Assembly: GCA_022800315.1 (NCBI GenBank)
Contig: JAAWQC010000001.1
Span: 1-64,000 of the forward strand
DNA: 64,000 nucleotides
Source: Clostridiales bacterium
GTDB lineage: Bacteria; Bacillota; Clostridia; Oscillospirales; Acutalibacteraceae
Direction: 5' to 3'
The notes under the pieces were generated by a model. The model saw only the letters and a program-made list of their open reading frames with translations, was not told the origin of the DNA and searched no databases. Position numbers and translations under genes: made by a program. Below, piece after piece: positions 44,922 to 52,901 of this stretch (positions are counted from its first letter, which is position 1; every line of letters begins with the position of its first letter).

Positions 44922-44950
44922 ATTATAAGTCAGTCACTACTGATTGTCAA
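44922..44950 (-). promoter_or_regulatory. Perfect consensus promoter of the sortase-anchored protein gene
   Basis: TTGACA and TATAAT are spaced by exactly 17 bases, about 60 bases before the start codon. The rest of the 44951-45159 gap shows nothing recognisable. Confidence 0.88.
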
Positions 44951-45159
44951 TCATTTGGAGTTAATTTCTGTTAATTTCTTTGTATGATATGGATGGTAGG
45001 TTTCCATACGGTTTGCTTTTGTTGTCATATTGCACAATTGGCGGCGACGCCTTTCTACAGAGTCACTTTTATACCGGCAAGGACTCCTACCATCCGTACC
45101 GTGGAAGGCCGGTATTCGCCGCCGGTCCGTTCTGTGTCTTGTTCAAATCCCTCAAAAAA

Positions 45160-45187
45160 TCGGCGCGCGGGTATGCCCGCGCGCCGA
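45160..45187 (-). terminator. Terminator of the second surface-protein gene
   Basis: Twelve-base arms TCGGCGCGCGGG/CCCGCGCGCCGA are followed by TTTTTT on the minus strand. Confidence 0.92.
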
Positions 45188-45206
45188 CCGGTCTGATTAC
45201 GCCCGT

Positions 45207-46058
45207 TTATTTCTTTTTCTTTTTCAGATAGATGACCACGCCCACAGCGGCGGCGACCACGATAACGGCGGCGACCACCACGATCACGATAACGGTGGTA
45301 TCGGTCCCCTCCGCATCCTTGTCGGCAGCGGTGGTTTTCGCGGTTGTCTTCGCAGCGGTTGCGAGGGCGGTGCTGGTGGTGTCTTTCGTTTCATCGGCTG
45401 CCTGGGTCGTATCGCCGGGCGCATCCGTGGACTCTTCGCCTTCACCCTCGGTGGGAGCAGGAGGCGCAACGGTGGAAGGGGTTACATCATCGGCGCCCTC
45501 CGGTCCAAAATAGACCTTCTTGAAGGTCGCAGTATCGTTCTTACCGCCGTAAATGCGGAATTTGATGACCTCAAAGGGAATCTCATGACTGGAAAGGTCC
45601 ATATTCAGCGACTGCATCTTCTCCAGCAGATTGACCTTGCCCTTGCCAACCTCCATCGAATCGGAGTTGCTCACCATTTTGGCTACCTTCACCAGCTGGG
45701 TCGCGTCGTCCTCGCCATAGCGCAGCAGGATATCAAACTCCATGCCGTCGGAGCCTTCCACATCCCAGTAGAGGAACGGCGTTTCATCCAGATTGACAAA
45801 GGGGTAGTCGTTTTTAAGCGACATGTAGCAGGAGCAGTCCTTTCCCCGCTGATTCATACGGGTCAGGGTCATCACGCCGTCATCCGCAACCGACCACTGG
45901 CAGAATTCCACCTGATTTTCTCCCTCGTTGTTCTTCAGCCGGCCCTCGACACCGTTAAAGGAAATCGAATCGGCCGCTGCGGACGCGCTCATGGGGATCG
46001 CGGCGGATGCCAGCAGGGCAGCCGCCAGCAGAGCACTGAATACCTTTTTGATTTTCAA
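45207..46058 (-). CDS. Membrane-anchored surface protein, paralog of 44065
   Basis: The 283-residue protein starts with a signal peptide (MKIKKVFSALLAAALLASAA). It has a domain resembling that of the previous gene (VNLDETPFLYWDVEGSDGME matches the paralog's IDLTKTPVLYWDTEGGQF). A Thr/Ala-rich linker and a strong C-terminal membrane segment with KKKKK follow. Unlike the paralog it has no clear sorting motif, so it is held by the membrane helix alone. A TTG start seven bases after GGAGGG is chosen; an in-frame GTG upstream lies in that site. Confidence 0.78.
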   Translation of the reverse strand: MKIKKVFSALLAAALLASAAIPMSASAAADSISFNGVEGRLKNNEGENQVEFCQWSVADDGVMTLTRMNQRGKDCSCYMSLKNDYPFVNLDETPFLYWDVEGSDGMEFDILLRYGEDDATQLVKVAKMVSNSDSMEVGKGKVNLLEKMQSLNMDLSSHEIPFEVIKFRIYGGKNDTATFKKVYFGPEGADDVTPSTVAPPAPTEGEGEESTDAPGDTTQAADETKDTTSTALATAAKTTAKTTAADKDAEGTDTTVIVIVVVAAVIVVAAAVGVVIYLKKKKK

Positions 46059-46273
46059 TGTAGTTCCCTCCACTCGTATGTTGTCGGCCCCACGGGCCGA
46101 TTCCCGATTCCCTTCCTTATGGGAGCCGGGAGAATAGACAATTTATTTTAACAAAGGGAACAGGATATTTCAACCAAATGAGTGGCTTCCCAGTTAATCT
46201 AAAGTGTTATATCTGTCAATATTCAAAACATTTAGCTTGTTTTTTGTGCAAGTAATACATATAGAGGTCGCTT

Positions 46274-46735
46274 TTATGAGCGGCCGCTCTCCCGCAGGTG
46301 GCGGAAAAAGCCGGTGAGCAGCGCCGCACACTCTTCCCGCATCAATCCCCCCTCCCATACCGGTTTATGGTTGTAGGGGAGGGCAAACAGGTCCACGAGG
46401 GAACCGCAGGACCCCGCCTTGGGGTCCGCAGCACCGTAAATCACCCGATCGATGCGGGCGTTGATGATCGCGCCGGCGCACATGGGGCAGGGTTCCAGCG
46501 TCACTATCATTTCACCGCCGAACAGCCGCCAGCCGCCCAACCGGCGGCAGGCGTCGTCAATCGCCTCCAGCTCGGCGTGGGCGAGAGCGTGGCGCAGATG
46601 CTCCCGGCGGTTGCGTCCCCGCCCCACGATTTCGCCGTCACGGACGATAACGGCGCCCACCGGGACCTCGCCTTCCTCCGCCGCTTCACGCGCCAGCCGG
46701 ATAGCTTCCCGCATCGCTTCTTCTCTGCTAATCAA
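46274..46735 (-). CDS. tadA: tRNA-specific adenosine deaminase
   Basis: This 153-residue zinc enzyme converts adenosine 34 of tRNA-Arg(ACG) to inosine. It has the deaminase motifs HAELEAI and PCPMCAGAI, then DPKAGSCGSLVDL and a C-terminal NHKPVWEGGLMREEC. A TTG start is preferred because it overlaps the stop of the protease gene (TTGA) and gives the usual N-terminus; the open frame upstream is much longer than any TadA. It is probably translationally coupled to the protease gene. Confidence 0.94.
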   Translation of the reverse strand: MISREEAMREAIRLAREAAEEGEVPVGAVIVRDGEIVGRGRNRREHLRHALAHAELEAIDDACRRLGGWRLFGGEMIVTLEPCPMCAGAIINARIDRVIYGAADPKAGSCGSLVDLFALPYNHKPVWEGGLMREECAALLTGFFRHLRESGRS

Positions 46736-47745
46736 GCGGCACCGCTCCCTATCGTGTTCAGAATCAGCAGGCCGATAAAGGCCAGCACACTCATCAAAAA
46801 TAATGGCGAGGACAGTAAGGCGCCGGCTTTTTCCGATGGGGCCAGCGGAACGGCGGACGGCGGACGCCCGCATTCCCATCCGTTTCGGACCGCAATCCGC
46901 TGACGGAGCAGCGCCGCCGCCAGCGCCAATACGGTGACCACAAAAAATACCGCCAGGGTCAGCGAGTTCCCCATTGCGGTTCCCCACTTCAGGGAGGCAT
47001 ACTGCAGCAGCACAGACACCAGATTATTCATCAGATGCAACAGGCTCGCAGGCCAAATGGAGCCAGAGCGCAGCGCCAGGCCCGCACAGGCAAACCCCAC
47101 GATAAAGGCGAACGGAACCTGCAGCAGATTGCCGTGCATGAGTGCGAAGAGCAGAGAAGATACCACTGCGGCAAACAAACGGCCGTAGGGAAGCAGAGCA
47201 CGCAGCACAATGCCGCGAAACACCATCTCCTCCAGCAGGGCCGGCAGGACGGCCAGCACCACGACATTGAGCAGCAGACTCATCGGAGTGCCCTCCAGAT
47301 AAGAGGGCAGATCGGGTGTCGGCACCCCGAACAGGGAAAGCACGTTCATCAGCTGTCCTGCCGCCAGATTGGCGAACATACACAGACCCAGGCCCACGAG
47401 CAGGGATAAACCGATGGATATCCCCGACTCCCCTCCGCTGTGAAAGCGCTGAAAGGGGCGGAAGGGGCGTCGGAATCCGCCGCTGGCGGCCAGCATCGGC
47501 ACCCCCATGGCCACGGCGTATACCACCGCGTAAAAGAGCAAAAAGCCGGTATTACCCAGCCCCCAATATCCGTCGGTATTCTCCGGCGATACCCATCCAA
47601 AAAACAGCATAAACTGCAAAAAAACCGAAAAGGTCAGCTGCATCATCAAAAGCAGGAGCAGCATACCTGTACCGAGGAAATCTCCCTCCCGCCGCAGGGT
47701 CGAACGGGCGGCGGCGTTTTGAGGATCGTGGGGAATCGTAGGCAT
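46732..47745 (-). CDS. CPBP (CAAX/Abi) family intramembrane metalloprotease
   Basis: The 337-residue membrane protein has about eight membrane segments. Its conserved protease motifs are LEEMVFRGIVLRAL (EExxxR), SSLLFALMHGNL and a second histidine in SLLHLMNNL. This family processes membrane-anchored substrates and in some bacteria serves peptide maturation or immunity. The ATG follows AGGAAGGAGG. It forms an operon with tadA by overlapping codons; the substrate is unknown. Confidence 0.9.
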   Translation of the reverse strand: MPTIPHDPQNAAARSTLRREGDFLGTGMLLLLLMMQLTFSVFLQFMLFFGWVSPENTDGYWGLGNTGFLLFYAVVYAVAMGVPMLAASGGFRRPFRPFQRFHSGGESGISIGLSLLVGLGLCMFANLAAGQLMNVLSLFGVPTPDLPSYLEGTPMSLLLNVVVLAVLPALLEEMVFRGIVLRALLPYGRLFAAVVSSLLFALMHGNLLQVPFAFIVGFACAGLALRSGSIWPASLLHLMNNLVSVLLQYASLKWGTAMGNSLTLAVFFVVTVLALAAALLRQRIAVRNGWECGRPPSAVPLAPSEKAGALLSSPLFLMSVLAFIGLLILNTIGSGAA

Positions 47746-47828
47746 GGCAGCGCCTCCTTCCTGTTGTCTCAGCCTTAGTCTACCATGGGGCCGCGGCCTT
47801 GTAAACAGGCCAGATTCCTAAAAGAAAA

Positions 47829-47853
47829 ACGGCTGTCCTCGGGGGACAGTCGT
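47829..47853 (-). terminator. Terminator of queT
   Basis: The arms ACGGCTGTCC/GGACAGTCGT (one wobble pair) are followed by TTTTTCTTTT on the minus strand. Confidence 0.8.
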
Positions 47854-47861
47854 TCATTTCG

Positions 47862-48404
47862 TCATTCGGTGGGTCGGCGGAACAGGATGCCGGCTGCACC
47901 CGATCGATACAGGGCCGCGTGAAGGAGCAGGCCGCAGACCACGCAGGCCGCCAGCTGCCCGGCGCCGACACACAGCATGTTAAACAGCAGGATACCGGGG
48001 GTCAGCTGGGTGTAATAGGCCACCGCCAGCTCGGCGCCGATCACTACGGCATTGATCAGGACCGGCGGCAGCGAAGACAGCACCGGAACCCCCCTGACCG
48101 TTATCCCCCGCAGCCGATAGGTCAGATAAGCGGCGGACAGGGTTGCCAGCGGGCCCAGCACCAGGTCAAGCGCACCGGCAGGATTGGTGCCCGACATCAG
48201 GCCGAACAGGTTGGATACCAAGCAGCCAACCGCCAAACCGGGCACAGCCGCCGGTGTCAGCACTGGCAGGATGGTCAGCATCTCGGATATCCGGAACTGG
48301 ACAGGGCCAAAGGCGGCGGGGGCGACGGCGACGGTCAGGGCCACGTACATAGCCGCAATAAGCCCCCCCTCCGCCAACAGGCGCAGGGAACGTTTCTCTT
48401 TCAT
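47862..48404 (-). CDS. queT: QueT-type queuosine precursor transporter
   Basis: The 180-residue membrane protein belongs to the QueT family, the substrate-binding S component of an energy-coupling-factor transporter for the queuosine precursor preQ1 or queuine. It shows the N-terminal GGLIAAMYVALTVAVAP, FRISEMLTILPVLTP and SNLFGLMSGTNP. About five to six membrane segments are predicted. A preQ1-I riboswitch overlaps its ribosome binding site, which confirms the substrate class. The ATG follows AAGGAGA. Confidence 0.93.
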   Translation of the reverse strand: MKEKRSLRLLAEGGLIAAMYVALTVAVAPAAFGPVQFRISEMLTILPVLTPAAVPGLAVGCLVSNLFGLMSGTNPAGALDLVLGPLATLSAAYLTYRLRGITVRGVPVLSSLPPVLINAVVIGAELAVAYYTQLTPGILLFNMLCVGAGQLAACVVCGLLLHAALYRSGAAGILFRRPTE

Positions 48405-48413
48405 GGATTTCTC

Positions 48414-48472
48414 TCCTTAGTTTTGATTGGCGCCGGTTCCGGCGCCGGTCAGGATGGTTACGAACTGACCGG
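48414..48472 (-). promoter_or_regulatory. preQ1-I riboswitch controlling queT
   Basis: On the minus strand the stem CCGGTCAG/CTGACCGG closes a loop TTCGTAACCATC, and the A-rich tail CAAAACTAAGGA carries the ribosome binding site. These are the hallmarks of preQ1-I: ligand binding pairs the tail with the loop and hides the site. Between the stem and the tail an extra perfect hairpin (GGCGCCGG-AA-CCGGCGCC) is inserted, which is unusual. Confidence 0.78.
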
Positions 48473-48495
48473 AGTTTGAAAATAACTCCGTCCGT

Positions 48496-48525
48496 ATCAT
48501 ACACCATCCCGGCACCTGTGGTCAA
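48496..48525 (-). promoter_or_regulatory. Promoter of queT
   Basis: TTGACC and TATGAT are spaced by 18 bases just upstream of the riboswitch. Confidence 0.65.
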
Positions 48526-48541
48526 GGGAACGCCTGAGGAC

Positions 48542-48570
48542 TTTACGAAAACGGGTTCCCGCTTTATAAT
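48542..48570 (+). promoter_or_regulatory. Promoter of the nucleotidyltransferase/HEPN pair
   Basis: TTTACG and TATAAT are spaced by 17 bases, 30 bases before the first start codon. Confidence 0.65.
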
Positions 48571-48599
48571 AAAGGAAAAAACAGAAAGGGGACTGAGTC

Positions 48600-48902
48600 A
48601 TGGACGAGCGTGAACTGGACGCGCTGAGGGATGCGGTCATCGGCCGCGCCCATCCCGATACCATTATCCTGTTCAGTCAGAAGAGAGGACTGGACGGGCG
48701 GCTGTCATCGGTCAAGCTGTGTGTAGTGGCCGATTGCGAGTCCCCCCGCCGGCTGGAACGGGAGCTGTATCTCCAGGTGGAATCGGACCTGCCTTACGAC
48801 GTGCTGTGCTACCGTCCGTCGGAGTGGGAGTGCCTGTGCCGCGACGGGGACAGCTTTGCCGCGCGCATCCGCCGTTCGGGGAGGGTGCTGTATGAGAAAT
48901 AG
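48600..48902 (+). CDS. Degenerate MNT-type nucleotidyltransferase (putative antitoxin)
   Basis: The 100-residue protein aligns by pattern with minimal nucleotidyltransferases (PDTIILFSQKRGLDGRLSSV, VVADCES, LPYDVLCYRPSEW, RIRRSGRVLYEK). The active-site motif GSxxxGxxxxxSDxD is not kept: FSQKRGLDGRLSSVKL lacks the metal-binding aspartates. In intact MNT-HEPN systems the transferase AMPylates and silences the HEPN RNase toxin. Here inhibition, if any, would have to be by binding. It overlaps the HEPN gene by 11 bases. Confidence 0.75.
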   Translation: MDERELDALRDAVIGRAHPDTIILFSQKRGLDGRLSSVKLCVVADCESPRRLERELYLQVESDLPYDVLCYRPSEWECLCRDGDSFAARIRRSGRVLYEK

Positions 48903-49320
48903 CCGTCATTCGGAGGACAGCCGCCTGTATTTCGACTGGCTGGAGATCGCGGCGACCGATCTGCTGGCCGCCCGGCTGCTGACCGAACAGAAGCAGTGCC
49001 TGGACATCGCCGGCTTCCACTGCCAGCAGTGCATGGAAAAAGCCTTCAAGGCCTATCTCATCTATACTGGTGCGGGACTGGCGGACGGGCACAACCTGAC
49101 CTGGCTGTGCCGTCAGGCGGTCAAGCGCGACCGGCATTTCTCCCGTTTCCTGGAGACCTGCGCCGACATGAACCGGCTGTATATCGAAACGCGGTACCCG
49201 TCCGACGACGGCGAAAGCCTGGAGGCCGCCGAAGCGGAAGGCTTCTGCACCGCGGCAGGCGGGCTCTACGATTTCATCTGTGACCGGGTATATCGTCACG
49301 CGGATATTGAAGAGGACTGA
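48892..49320 (+). CDS. HEPN domain protein (putative toxin partner)
   Basis: The 142-residue helical protein has the HEPN pattern DSRLYFDWLEIAATDLLAAR, FHCQQCMEKAFKAYLIYTG, HNLTWLCRQAV and the ETRYPSD stretch before the last helix. The canonical RNase motif RxxxxxH is not evident, so it may be a non-catalytic or nucleotide-binding HEPN. The ATG lies inside the end of the nucleotidyltransferase gene, and an earlier in-frame ATG has no ribosome binding site. The pair could be a decayed toxin-antitoxin system. Confidence 0.85.
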   Translation: MRNSRHSEDSRLYFDWLEIAATDLLAARLLTEQKQCLDIAGFHCQQCMEKAFKAYLIYTGAGLADGHNLTWLCRQAVKRDRHFSRFLETCADMNRLYIETRYPSDDGESLEAAEAEGFCTAAGGLYDFICDRVYRHADIEED

Positions 49321-49328
49321 TTTTCCGC

Positions 49329-49357
49329 TTGCCACACCTGATTTGTTCCTTTATAAT
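49329..49357 (+). promoter_or_regulatory. Promoter of the DUF3048 lipoprotein gene
   Basis: TTGCCA and TATAAT are spaced by 17 bases, about 35 bases before the start codon. Confidence 0.7.
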
Positions 49358-49392
49358 ATACAGATGGAATGCTACCGGAAAGGACGAATCCT

Positions 49393-50445
49393 ATGCCCAT
49401 GAAACGTATATTGTCGGCAGCCCTTGTAGGTGCCGTTTGCCTGTTGTCCCTCACCTCCTGTAAAAAGACTTCACCGGTTCCCGATATGGACCCGCACAAT
49501 GTGACCCCTTCCACGGGGGGAGAAGCAGCCGCCCCGCAGCCCGGCGGGAACCGCAATCCCCTCACCGGTGTGACCGGCTATAACGGCCCGGCGGGCGCCC
49601 GGCCGATCTCCATCATGATCCCCAACGACAAGACCGCCCGTCCGCAGGTCGGGCTGGATCAGGCCGACCTGTATGTGGAGGCGGAGACCGAGGGCGGCAT
49701 CACCCGTATCATGGCCACCTTTGCCGATGTGTCACTCATACCGGAAAAACTGGCCCCTATCCGCAGCGCCCGCACCCCCTTCCTCATGCTGGCCCAATCG
49801 CTGGACAGCCTTTACGTCCACTGGGGAGACAGCGTGGCGGCGCGGGAGCGCTTCCACTCCTCCGGCATGGATCATATAGACGCCATGTATGTCACCGACG
49901 GAACCTTCTGGCGGGATGCGGAGCTGAAGAAAACGCGGGACACCGAGCACAGCTCCATGACCGGCGGCCCGAAGCTGCAGGCCTATATCGAGAAAAAGAA
50001 CCTGCGCAGCACCACTTCGACCGCTTCGCCCTTCACCTTTGGTGAAAAAGCGGGCACCGGTGCGGGCCAGCAGGTACAGATCACGGTATCCCCCTCCCGT
50101 CCGGTGGTGTTCGAATACGACGCGGGAGCCGGCGTGTACCGCAAATACAACGGTACCCTCGACAGCAAGGAGGCCCACAACACCCTGTCGGGCGTCCAGC
50201 TGTCCGCCGCCAACGTCATCGTGATGGAGGCGGAGAAATTCAACGAGAACGATGTCACCATCGGTTTCCGCCTGACCGCCGGTGAGGGTGTGCTGTGCTC
50301 TGGCGGCACCAGCCGCCCCATCCGCTGGACCCGCACCGACGACAAGCTGAGCTTTACCGAGGAGGACGGCACCCCCATGATCTCCGCCGTGGGAAAAACC
50401 TATATCTGCCTGACCTCCCTGGGTGACCGCACCGTGCTGAAGTAG
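49393..50445 (+). CDS. DUF3048 (YerB-like) lipoprotein
   Basis: The 350-residue protein has a lipoprotein signal (ILSAALVGAVCLLSLTSC, lipobox LTSC), then the DUF3048 domains: NPLTGVTGYNGPAGARPISI, VGLDQADLYVEAETEGGITR, IMATFADVSLIPEKLAPIRS, and the C-terminal DVTIGFRLTAGEGVLCSGGT. Members are extracytoplasmic proteins of Firmicutes with an unknown role, possibly in the envelope. The ATG after AAAGGA is chosen; a second ATG two codons on is possible. It is monocistronic. Confidence 0.92.
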   Translation: MPMKRILSAALVGAVCLLSLTSCKKTSPVPDMDPHNVTPSTGGEAAAPQPGGNRNPLTGVTGYNGPAGARPISIMIPNDKTARPQVGLDQADLYVEAETEGGITRIMATFADVSLIPEKLAPIRSARTPFLMLAQSLDSLYVHWGDSVAARERFHSSGMDHIDAMYVTDGTFWRDAELKKTRDTEHSSMTGGPKLQAYIEKKNLRSTTSTASPFTFGEKAGTGAGQQVQITVSPSRPVVFEYDAGAGVYRKYNGTLDSKEAHNTLSGVQLSAANVIVMEAEKFNENDVTIGFRLTAGEGVLCSGGTSRPIRWTRTDDKLSFTEEDGTPMISAVGKTYICLTSLGDRTVLK

Positions 50446-50490
50446 CCCTTTGTTTTCCACCGGTTCTCTCTGCATCGTGGAAGGAAGCGA

Positions 50491-50522
50491 AACGCCCCGC
50501 AGCCTGATGGCTGCGGGGCGTT
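50491..50522. terminator. Bidirectional terminator between DUF3048 and degV
   Basis: Perfect 14-base arms AACGCCCCGCAGCC and complement surround TGAT. Confidence 0.88.
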
Positions 50523-50538
50523 GTCCGTATCGTTTTCC

Positions 50539-51393
50539 TTATTTGGTCATAAAAAGCACGCCAAGGGTATTGGGGCCGCAGTGGGAAGAGATGGTACAGC
50601 CCGCGCGGGTGACAAAAATCTCCTTGAAATCCGCCAGCTCTTTCACCAGTTTCTTCACCAGGGCGATGCGTTCGTCCGAAATGCCCGAATGGGTGATGAA
50701 AACCCGGTCGGTTTTCAGATCCTTCCGGCCCGACAGCTTATCCCTCACGTACTGTTCCAGCGCCTTATCCAGGGAACCGCGATATTTTTTGCCCACGCTC
50801 ATAGACCCGTCGGCATTGTTCACCTCGATGCAGGGCTTGAGCTGCAGCATGTTGGCCCCCAGCATGGCCAAGGCGGAGCAGCGTCCGCCCTTATAGAGAA
50901 ATTCCAGAGTATCGATGATAAAGCTGGCATGACAGCGGGCGGTCAGCTCCTGCACCTCTTTGGCGATCTGGGCGGCGGGCATCCCCGCCGCGATACGCTC
51001 CGCCGCCTCGATGACGGCCAGGCCCGAACCGGTGGAAAGGTTGCGGCTGTCGATGGCGTAAACACCCTCCATATTCTCCGCGGCCATCCGGCAGTTGTTG
51101 TAGGTGGCGGACAGGCCAGAGCCCAGCGTCAGGTGAATGACCTCATACCCCTGATCGGTCCACTTTTTAAAATACTCAGCATACTCCGCCGCGTTGATAG
51201 CGGCGGTTTTCGGCAGAATCTTCTGCTCCCGGTACACCTCATAGATACGGTCGGGCACTAAATCCACGCCGTCCCCATAGGTTTTGCCATCCAGTATTAC
51301 ATGGAATGGATAATACTGTACGTTATATCTTTCCCGCAGCTCGTCACCGAGGTCGCAGGTACTGTCAGCGCTCAGAATAATCTTACTACCCAA
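50539..51393 (-). CDS. DegV family fatty-acid-binding protein (FakB-like)
   Basis: The 284-residue DegV protein binds a fatty acid and presents it to the FakA kinase for phospholipid synthesis. It begins GSKIILSADSTCDLG, shows the fatty-acid-binding TLGSGLSATYNNC and GGRCSALAMLGANMLQLKPC, and ends with HCGPNTLGVLF. A TTG start after GAGGAGGAAGG gives the normal N-terminus; the open frame extends 27 codons further without support. Which fatty acid it prefers is unknown. Confidence 0.93.
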   Translation of the reverse strand: MGSKIILSADSTCDLGDELRERYNVQYYPFHVILDGKTYGDGVDLVPDRIYEVYREQKILPKTAAINAAEYAEYFKKWTDQGYEVIHLTLGSGLSATYNNCRMAAENMEGVYAIDSRNLSTGSGLAVIEAAERIAAGMPAAQIAKEVQELTARCHASFIIDTLEFLYKGGRCSALAMLGANMLQLKPCIEVNNADGSMSVGKKYRGSLDKALEQYVRDKLSGRKDLKTDRVFITHSGISDERIALVKKLVKELADFKEIFVTRAGCTISSHCGPNTLGVLFMTK

Positions 51394-51481
51394 TGGCCCC
51401 TTCCTCCTCTTTTTGATACTGTACCAGTCTAGGATAGCACAGGACGGCCTGTTTTTCAATAACGAATCTGTCACGCCAGCC

Positions 51482-51510
51482 TTGCGCGCCCCCTCGTCTC
51501 ATGCTATAAT
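51482..51510 (+). promoter_or_regulatory. Promoter of the YebC gene
   Basis: TTGCGC and TATAAT are spaced by 17 bases. A perfect leader hairpin (TTCTGCACCG/CGGTGCAGAA, 51587-51614) lies in the 150-base untranslated region. Confidence 0.6.
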
Positions 51511-51662
51511 GAGCGATGTCATAGTACCAGTCCACCTCTACAGGCGCGGAGAAACCGCTCTATGTGCCAGGAATGGCCCGCTGTTCTTCTGCACCGATAC
51601 ATAACGGTGCAGAACCTCGCCTGTACGACGGATCAAATACTGAAATCAAAGGGGTAATCTCC

Positions 51663-52400
51663 ATGTCGGGACATTCCAAATGGAACAATATCAAACGGAA
51701 AAAGGAAAAAACGGACGGCCAGAAGGCGAAAATCTTTACCAAGATGGGACGTGAAATCGCGGTGGCGGTCAAAGAAGGCGGCAGCGCCGACCCCGCCGCC
51801 AACGCCCGTCTGAAGGACGCCATCGCCAAGGCGAAGGCTAACAACGTGCCCAACGACAACATTGACCGTATTATCAAAAAGGCGGCCGGCGAGGGCAGCG
51901 CCGACACCTATGAAGCGCTGCAGTATGAAGGATACGGCCCCAGCGGCATCGCTCTCATCGTGGAAACCCTTACCGACAACCGCAACCGCACCGCCGGCGA
52001 CCTGCGCCATTACTTCGATAAATTCGGCGGCAATCTGGGCCAGACCGGCTGCGTCGGTTACATGTTCCAGAAGAAAGGTATCCTCGCCATTGAGGCGGAG
52101 GGCCTCGACGAGGATAAGGTAATGGAAGACGCGCTGGAAGCCGGGGCGGCCGATTTTGCCACCGACGGGGACGTTTTTGAGATCACCACCGAACCCGACG
52201 ACTTCTCCGCGGTGCGCGATGATCTGGAGGCCAAGGGCTATGTCTTCGTTTCCGCTGAAATAGAACAGGTCCCGGACGTCTATTCCGCCATCGAGGATCC
52301 CGAGCTTGTCGTCAAAATGGAAAAGCTGCTGGACACGCTGGAGGACAACGACGACGTACAGAACGTCTGGCACAATTGGGAACGTCCTGACGAGGACTGA
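51663..52400 (+). CDS. YebC/TACO1 family protein
   Basis: The 245-residue protein starts [20 protein letters not shown], which is diagnostic of the YebC/PmpR family, followed by [28 protein letters not shown] and [20 protein letters not shown]. Members have been described as transcription regulators and more recently as translation factors that ease ribosome stalling at proline-rich stretches. The ATG lies after AAAGGGG. It is monocistronic with its own terminator. Confidence 0.95.
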   Translation: MSGHSKWNNIKRKKEKTDGQKAKIFTKMGREIAVAVKEGGSADPAANARLKDAIAKAKANNVPNDNIDRIIKKAAGEGSADTYEALQYEGYGPSGIALIVETLTDNRNRTAGDLRHYFDKFGGNLGQTGCVGYMFQKKGILAIEAEGLDEDKVMEDALEAGAADFATDGDVFEITTEPDDFSAVRDDLEAKGYVFVSAEIEQVPDVYSAIEDPELVVKMEKLLDTLEDNDDVQNVWHNWERPDED

Positions 52401-52415
52401 ATAGAGTGTACATAA

Positions 52416-52448
52416 GGCACCCCACCGGCGGTTATCCGGTGGGGTGTC
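52416..52448 (+). terminator. Terminator of the YebC gene
   Basis: The arms GCACCCCACCGG/CCGGTGGGGTGT are followed by CTTTTTT. Confidence 0.92.
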
Positions 52449-52535
52449 TTTTTTATCATCTACAGACGTAATTTACGGAAAGAGAGGCCATGACCCCGCC
52501 GCTCCGTTCTATTCGCCCGGTTGTGCTGCGGACGG

Positions 52536-52592
52536 TTGACAATCGTTCGTTCCCACGCTATAATTGCCATATAAATGGTAATTATAGCGTGG
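52536..52592 (+). promoter_or_regulatory. Perfect consensus promoter with a palindrome over its -10 box
   Basis: TTGACA (52536) and TATAAT (52559) are exactly 17 bases apart. The -10 box lies inside a 40-base palindrome (52553-52592) with 18-base arms that differ at one pair only and a loop ATAA. Such a site could bind a repressor dimer tightly or fold in the transcript's first bases. Confidence 0.8.
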
Positions 52593-52687
52593 CGCCCACT
52601 GTCGACAAATAGGAAGGTCTAAAATGGGTGTGTTCGAATAAGATGATAGCGGACCAGTCTTATTGAAACACCGAGGAGTTATGCCAT

Positions 52688-52882
52688 ATGGAAACAAAAT
52701 CCCCCCTGAGTATGTCCCGGGAACAGTTTGACGAATTGTATCGGAAGACCGAAGGCTTTATAGGTGAGGTCAACCGAAACCACCCCTCTTACGACAAGGG
52801 AGAGTCCTTCCTGTCTTTTCTCGAAAAAGGCGGACTCGCCCTGCTGCGGGATCACGCCGACATCGTTCAAAATTTAATCTGA
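52688..52882 (+). CDS. Small hypothetical protein, 64 aa
   Basis: The product is soluble and charged, with the stretch REQFDELYRKTEGFIGEVNR and a helical C-terminus ending VQNLI. I do not recognise a family. GAGGAG lies 11 bases before the ATG. It is the first gene behind the strong promoter at 52536 and is 19 bases upstream of the next gene, so they form an operon. Confidence 0.6.
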   Translation: METKSPLSMSREQFDELYRKTEGFIGEVNRNHPSYDKGESFLSFLEKGGLALLRDHADIVQNLI

Positions 52883-52901
52883 CAAGAAGGTTGAATGACG
52901 C

